The position numbers and the translations under genes were made by a program. A stretch of DNA of 36,913 bases from Bacteroidales bacterium (GTDB lineage Bacteria; Bacteroidota; Bacteroidia; Bacteroidales; UBA932): positions 1-36,913 of the forward strand of contig JAFRRR010000044.1 of the NCBI GenBank assembly GCA_017428035.1, given 5' to 3'. A model generated the notes under the pieces. It searched no databases and was not told where the DNA came from. It saw only the letters and a list, made by a program, of their open reading frames with translations. Shown in pieces: positions 32,815 to 36,913 of this stretch (positions within the stretch are counted from its first letter, which is position 1; each line of letters opens with the position of its first letter).

Positions 32815-33443
32815 TGCGCTACACACACATAGCCTTTGACATAGACGGCACCCTGATTGACACTCAGGATACTTTCACATATTCGTTTGCCAAGACCATA
32901 GGCGAGATCAAGGGGATGGATGTGCTGCCCGACGATTTGGTGCAGTACTTTGGCCTGCCCAGTATGGTGGGCATAGAGAAGGTCGGCTTCCCCGACCCGG
33001 CGGTGGCGCTGGATCTCTGGGAGAAATATTACCGGGAGATGGCGGCCACCAAAAGCAAGCCCTATCCCGGCATCCACGAGGCGATAGAGAGCTTGGCCGC
33101 TGCCGGTCTCAAAATGGGAATCATAACCTCCCGCAGCCGGGATGAATTTGAATACGACCGCAATCTGGACCCCTGGCGAAAGCATCTTTCTGTTGTGATT
33201 TGTGCCGACGATACAGTGCGGCACAAGCCCGACGGCGAGCCGGCCGAAGCCTTTGCTGCGGCAGCCGGTGTGGCCCGCAGTGCGTGCCTCTACGTGGGCG
33301 ATACCCCTATGGATGCCCTGTGCGCTGCCAATGCGGGTATGGACTTTGCCCTGGCCGACTGGCGGGGTGATGCCGGAGATGATATTCAGTCAAAATACCG
33401 CTTCTCTTCTGCCGGAGAGTTGCTGAAAATAATACTTCAATAG
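32814..33443 (+). CDS. HAD-superfamily phosphatase (phosphoglycolate phosphatase-like)
   Basis: A 209-residue HAD hydrolase. Motif I is DIDGTLIDT (nucleophile D10, second D12), motif II is IITSRSRDE (S/T), motif III is RHKPDGEP (lysine) and motif IV is YVGDTPMD. The helical cap between motifs I and II (SFAKTIGEIKGMDVLP, FGLPSMVGIEKVGF) is the small C1 type of PGP/beta-PGM relatives. Substrate not known. The ATG at 32814 overlaps the ahcY stop by 1 nt and is chosen over the longer upstream frame, which overlaps ahcY out of frame. It is followed after 1 nt by the kinase gene. Confidence 0.85.
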   Translation: MRYTHIAFDIDGTLIDTQDTFTYSFAKTIGEIKGMDVLPDDLVQYFGLPSMVGIEKVGFPDPAVALDLWEKYYREMAATKSKPYPGIHEAIESLAAAGLKMGIITSRSRDEFEYDRNLDPWRKHLSVVICADDTVRHKPDGEPAEAFAAAAGVARSACLYVGDTPMDALCAANAGMDFALADWRGDAGDDIQSKYRFSSAGELLKIILQ

Positions 33444-33444
33444 T

Positions 33445-34512
33445 ATGAAACAGTCGTGTAAATACGCCCTTTTGGTGCCTACCAGTATGGGGCTCAGGCT
33501 CTGCCCCGACGCAGGGCAGCCGATTGCCGCAAGCGACACCTTCCGCCTGCAGGCCACCAGCGCAGAGACCAACGTCGCCAGCATTGTGTCCTATCTTGGC
33601 CTTCCTGTCAAGGTTCTCACATCGTTTGTGGCAGGCAGTCCGTTTGCCTCTTTCATAAAGCAGTCGCTGCGTTCCCGCGGAATGGACTTCGAGGGGCCGG
33701 AAGTGCCTCAGGGCGGCCCGTGGGGCTATCGTCACCAGATAAATGTGGCCGACAGCGGCTTTGGCAGCCGCGGCCCGCGCGTGTGGAACGACCGTGCCGG
33801 CGAGGTTGGCCGCACACTGGACTCCAAGGACTTTGACCTGGAGCGTATCTTTGGCGCCGAAGGGGTGCAGATTGTGCATCTGTCGGGCCTTGTGGCGGCT
33901 CTGAGCCCCCAGACCGGGCAGTTCTGCCTGGATATAGTGCGCACCGCCAAAAAATACGGCACGCTGGTCAGCTTTGATCTGAACTACCGTGCTTCTTTCT
34001 GGGAGGGTCGCGAGAGTGAACTCAGGGCGATATTCACAGAAATCTGCGAAAAAGCCGGCATTCTTATGGGCAACGAAGAGGACTTCCAGCTGGCTCTGGG
34101 CATCTCCGGCCCCGAAGCGGGAGGCCGTGGCCTGACGGCCAAGATGGACGGATTTAAAAATATGATAGCACTGGTAAGCGGGAAGTTCCCCGGCGTGAAA
34201 GTCTTTGCCACAACTCTTCGCGAGGTTATTGACACAGGCGAGCACAACTGGGGCGCCCTGCTGCGATGTGATGGCAAATGGTTCACCGCCGAGCCTCGCA
34301 GGATACACGTCCTGGACCGCATAGGAGGCGGCGACGGCTTTGCCGGCGGTCTGCTCTACGGCTTGCTTAAGGGCTGGGAAGCAGAGAAATGCCTGCAGTT
34401 CGGATGGGCTGCTGGGGCTTTGGCCACTACATTTCTGACAGACTACGCTCAGCCTGCCGACGAGGCCCAGATATGGAGCATCTGGAGCGGAAATGCCCGC
34501 GTCCAGAGGTAA
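33445..34512 (+). CDS. PfkB-family sugar kinase, KDG-kinase-like
   Basis: A 355-residue ribokinase-fold kinase. NVASIVSYLGLPVKVLTSFV near residue 42 is the substrate-recognition segment (usually GG..N.A...). LVSFDLNYRASFW and GNEEDFQLALG are family-typical. The C-terminal signature is DRIGGGDGFAGGLLYG near residue 292, with the catalytic aspartate in GGD; the GGGD form, in place of GAGD, is common in 2-keto-3-deoxygluconate kinases. The substrate is inferred, not proven. It starts 1 nt after the HAD gene and is followed after 26 nt by the LarA-family gene, which supports a role in sugar-acid catabolism. Confidence 0.82.
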   Translation: MKQSCKYALLVPTSMGLRLCPDAGQPIAASDTFRLQATSAETNVASIVSYLGLPVKVLTSFVAGSPFASFIKQSLRSRGMDFEGPEVPQGGPWGYRHQINVADSGFGSRGPRVWNDRAGEVGRTLDSKDFDLERIFGAEGVQIVHLSGLVAALSPQTGQFCLDIVRTAKKYGTLVSFDLNYRASFWEGRESELRAIFTEICEKAGILMGNEEDFQLALGISGPEAGGRGLTAKMDGFKNMIALVSGKFPGVKVFATTLREVIDTGEHNWGALLRCDGKWFTAEPRRIHVLDRIGGGDGFAGGLLYGLLKGWEAEKCLQFGWAAGALATTFLTDYAQPADEAQIWSIWSGNARVQR

Positions 34513-34538
34513 GACTATCCGTTTTAAAACGTTTTAAT

Positions 34539-35813
34539 ATGCTTTTTTACGCCAGAGGCTCGGAGAATGAGGTGCTCACGCAGGACGATGTCCGCGAAGC
34601 GCTTTGCGGCGTGTTCACTTCTCTTGGCGCAAAGCACCGGGTTCTGGCCATTCCGCCAGACTTCACCCGCCTGAATTCCCTGGGAGGAGAAATCACCGCC
34701 ATAGCCAACGACTATTTTGGTGATACCCTCACCGATATAATGCCTGCCCTGGGCACCCACAGCCCTATGACGCCGGAGCAGATGGACACGATGTTCCCGG
34801 GCGTGCCGCACGGCAAATTCCGCGTACACGACTGGCGCGGCGGGGTAGAGGATGTGGGAGAAGTTCCGTCGGATTATATCCGCGAGATATCCGAAGGGAA
34901 GGTCGGCTACAGCATCAAGGCCCAGATCAATCGCCTGTTGCTGGATCCCGGCTTCGATTTGATACTCTCCATAGGCCAGGTCGTGCCTCACGAGGTGGTG
35001 GGTATGGCCAACCACGCAAAGAATATTTTCGTGGGAGTGGGCGGCACCGACTTTATTGGCAAGAGCCACTTTCTGGGAGCCAGCTATGGGATGGAGCGTC
35101 TTATGGGGCACCCCGGCGGCCCGGTGCGCGATGCACTGGAGTATGCCAGAACCCATTTCCTGGGCAACCTCCCGATAGTCTATATTCTCACCGTAAGGGC
35201 CTCGGAAAACGGCCGTATGGTCACCAAAGGGCTCTTCGTGGGCGACGATTACGAATGTTTCCGCCAGGCGGCGGCGCTTTCGCAGAAGGTGAATTTTGTG
35301 CAGCTGGACCGCGAAATAAACAAATGCGTAGTGTGGCTGGACCCTGCCGAATTCAAGAGCACCTGGCTGGGCAACAAGGCCGTTTACCGCACCCGTATGG
35401 CCTTGGCCGACAACGCCGAACTGCTGATTCTGGCGCCCGGCCTCAAGGAGTTTGGAGAAGACGCCACAATAGACAAGCTGGTGCGCCGGCACGGATATCG
35501 CGGCACGCCCAACACCCTGGCGGCGGTAGAAAGCGACCCCGGGCTGAAAGCGAATCTTGGCGCCGCAGCCCATCTGATTCACGGCAGCAGCGAGGGGAGG
35601 TTCAGCATCACCTATGCTCCCGGAGGCGGCCTCACGCAAGAAGAGATAGAGAGTGTCGGCTTCCGCTATGCGCATCTGGAGCCGATGCTGGAGCGCTATA
35701 ATCCTGATAAGCTTCACGACGGCTGGAACACGCTTGAAGGCGGAGAGGAGATATACTTCATTTCAAACCCCGCCCTGGGACTGTGGGCATACAAAGAGAG
35801 ATTCAAAGAATAA
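34539..35813 (+). CDS. LarA-family (nickel-pincer) alpha-hydroxyacid racemase/epimerase
   Basis: A 424-residue homologue of lactate racemase LarA (DUF2088). DFTRLNS (about 41-47) corresponds to the D-x-TRP-type segment of LarA and ALGTHSPMT to GFHRP, giving His74 as the match of LarA His108. Downstream, His151 (VVPHEVVG), Lys161 (NHAKNIF) and His177 (GKSHFLG) have spacing of 10 and 26 residues, exactly that of LarA His174, Lys184 and His200, which hold the nickel-pincer cofactor. It should therefore isomerise the alpha-carbon of a hydroxyacid, provided LarBCE-made cofactor exists in the cell. The product of the neighbouring genes points to a sugar acid rather than lactate. The start at ATG 34539 is preferred because an upstream start would overlap the kinase gene by more than 100 nt. 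Confidence 0.85.
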   Translation: MLFYARGSENEVLTQDDVREALCGVFTSLGAKHRVLAIPPDFTRLNSLGGEITAIANDYFGDTLTDIMPALGTHSPMTPEQMDTMFPGVPHGKFRVHDWRGGVEDVGEVPSDYIREISEGKVGYSIKAQINRLLLDPGFDLILSIGQVVPHEVVGMANHAKNIFVGVGGTDFIGKSHFLGASYGMERLMGHPGGPVRDALEYARTHFLGNLPIVYILTVRASENGRMVTKGLFVGDDYECFRQAAALSQKVNFVQLDREINKCVVWLDPAEFKSTWLGNKAVYRTRMALADNAELLILAPGLKEFGEDATIDKLVRRHGYRGTPNTLAAVESDPGLKANLGAAAHLIHGSSEGRFSITYAPGGGLTQEEIESVGFRYAHLEPMLERYNPDKLHDGWNTLEGGEEIYFISNPALGLWAYKERFKE

Positions 35814-35819
35814 TACTAT

Positions 35820-36913
35820 ATGGAACAGAAATCTGACATCGGACTTGTAGGTCTTGCCGTGATGGGCGAGAACCTGGTCCTGAATATGGCCAGCAAAGGT
35901 TTCACGGTGAGCGTTTATAACCGTACCCTTGCCCGTGTAGACAATTTTATGGCCGGCCGTGCCGCAGGCAAAAGCATCACAGGCACTCACTCCCTGGAGG
36001 AGTTGGTATCCACACTCAAAAGCCCCCGCAAGGTCTTTCTGATGGTGAAGGCAGGCGATGCGGTGGACAGCCTCATAGACCAGCTGATTCCGCTTTTGGA
36101 GCCGGGTGATGTGATTATCGACGGCGGCAACACCCACTATCCCGACACCGCCCGCCGCCGCGAATATGTAGAGCGCCGCGGCCTGCTGTATATCGGCACC
36201 GGTGTTTCGGGCGGCGAAGAAGGCGCCCTTAAGGGACCCAGTATGATGCCCGGCGGCAGTCCCGCAGCCTGGCCGCTGGTAAAGCCCATCTTCCAGAGCA
36301 TCAGCGCCCACACCGCCGACGGCTCTCCCTGCTGCGACTGGGTGGGCGAAGGTGGCGCGGGCCACTTTGTAAAGATGGTGCACAATGGCATCGAATACGG
36401 CGACATCCAGCTCATTTGCGAGTGCTACCAGATTATGAAAGACTGTCTGGGAATGAGCAACGAAGAAATGAGCGCCACCTTTGCCGAGTGGAACCGCGGC
36501 GATCTGGACAGCTACCTGATAGAGATTACCCGCGACATCCTGGCCAAGAAAGATGAAGAAGGCCGCTATGTTCTGGACTATATACTTGATACAGCCGGCC
36601 AGAAAGGGACCGGCAAGTGGACCGCAGAGGCGGCTTTGGATGCCGGCATCCCTCTGACACTCATCACAGAAAGCGTGTATGCCCGCAGCCTGTCGGCGCT
36701 CAAAGAAGAGCGTGTGGCGGCCTCCAAAATACTCTCCGGACCTTCTGTCAAGAGATTCGAGGGAAACAAAAAGGCCATTCTTGACGACCTGCAGCAGGCG
36801 CTCTTTGCCTCCAAGGTGGTATCTTACGCACAGGGTTTCTCGCTGATGCGCGCCGCTGCCGCAGAAAACGGCTGGAATCTAAACTATGGCAACATCGCCC
36901 TGATGTGGAGGGG
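35820..36913 (+). CDS. gnd: 6-phosphogluconate dehydrogenase, decarboxylating (3' end missing)
   Basis: The first 364 codons of Gnd. The N-terminal Rossmann motif is GLVGLAVMGENLVLN, followed by YNRT for NADP. Other signatures are IIDGGNTHYPDT, GVSGGEEGALKGPSMMPGG (catalytic region), HFVKMVHNGIEYGDIQLICE, the helix DILAKKDEEGRYVLDYILD, and the substrate motif DTAGQKGTGKWT. The frame runs on to IALMWRG at the edge; about 100 residues and the stop are outside the window. It starts 6 nt after the LarA-family stop. It oxidises 6-phosphogluconate to ribulose 5-phosphate plus CO2 with reduction of NADP (the oxidative pentose phosphate pathway). Confidence 0.93.
   Translation, partial: MEQKSDIGLVGLAVMGENLVLNMASKGFTVSVYNRTLARVDNFMAGRAAGKSITGTHSLEELVSTLKSPRKVFLMVKAGDAVDSLIDQLIPLLEPGDVIIDGGNTHYPDTARRREYVERRGLLYIGTGVSGGEEGALKGPSMMPGGSPAAWPLVKPIFQSISAHTADGSPCCDWVGEGGAGHFVKMVHNGIEYGDIQLICECYQIMKDCLGMSNEEMSATFAEWNRGDLDSYLIEITRDILAKKDEEGRYVLDYILDTAGQKGTGKWTAEAALDAGIPLTLITESVYARSLSALKEERVAASKILSGPSVKRFEGNKKAILDDLQQALFASKVVSYAQGFSLMRAAAAENGWNLNYGNIALMWR

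Noticed and set aside
31516-32826. Long open frame (436 codons) antisense to ahcY.
   Set aside because: Its composition (rich in His, Ala, Gly, Leu without any motif) is that of a codon-bias shadow; ahcY on the other strand has clear family motifs over its full length.
1-36913. tRNA, rRNA or riboswitch genes.
   Set aside because: No cloverleaf, conserved rRNA stretch or known riboswitch core was recognised when reading the intergenic regions; a covariance-model search would be needed to be sure.

Overview
The window looks like a moderately GC-rich chromosome segment from a Bacteroidota, probably order Bacteroidales. The evidence is: lipoprotein signal peptides on many genes, start codons without clear Shine-Dalgarno sequences, several TAnnTTTG-type -7 promoter boxes, BIG2/BACON/FISUMP-type surface lipoproteins, an Oar-like TonB-dependent receptor, a membrane-anchored AraC regulator and a radical-SAM/lipoprotein pair of a type known from Bacteroidetes. 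An Alistipes/Rikenellaceae-like host is a guess; no rRNA or marker gene settles it.

Layout. 1-130 is the right end of an IS3/IS150-type insertion sequence, followed by about 550 bp with no convincing gene. 740-5086 holds a GlsB/YeaQ-type small membrane protein, a D-aminoacylase-like amidohydrolase, a broken gene fragment fused head-on to a second broken gene, and a clan-A-like glycosidase lipoprotein. 5217-6323 is a 7-TM AraC regulator. 6335-7657 is a one-gene island (AAA_14/DUF4143 ATPase) bounded by a 23-bp direct repeat that copies the 3' end of the AraC gene. 7790-18324 is a tandem array of three very large, modular, paralogous surface lipoproteins built from BIG2, BACON and FISUMP domains. 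18487-18655 carries a probable transposase remnant.

18660-22577 holds a radical SAM/SPASM enzyme (+) divergent from an rSAM-associated lipoprotein, a beta-barrel protein and a lipocalin-like lipoprotein (-). The rSAM gene is translationally coupled to a glycosidase-like lipoprotein. Degraded copies of the first and last of these satellite genes (glycosidase-like and lipocalin-like) form the broken pair at 2.8-3.7 kb, so this gene set has been duplicated and rearranged. It is the best candidate here for an undescribed system.

22583-27084 is housekeeping: comF with a small lipoprotein, back-to-back with dacA (c-di-AMP synthase) and mutS2. 27160-30504 is an Oar-like TonB-dependent receptor closed by a strong bidirectional terminator, shared with a convergent endonuclease/exonuclease/phosphatase-family gene. 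31582 to the end is one dense co-directional cluster: ahcY (short, Thermotoga/archaeal-like type), a HAD phosphatase, a PfkB sugar kinase of the KDG-kinase type, a LarA-family racemase/epimerase with the nickel-pincer residues in the canonical spacing, and gnd (cut by the window edge). The last three suggest sugar-acid (gluconate/mannonate/KDG) metabolism.
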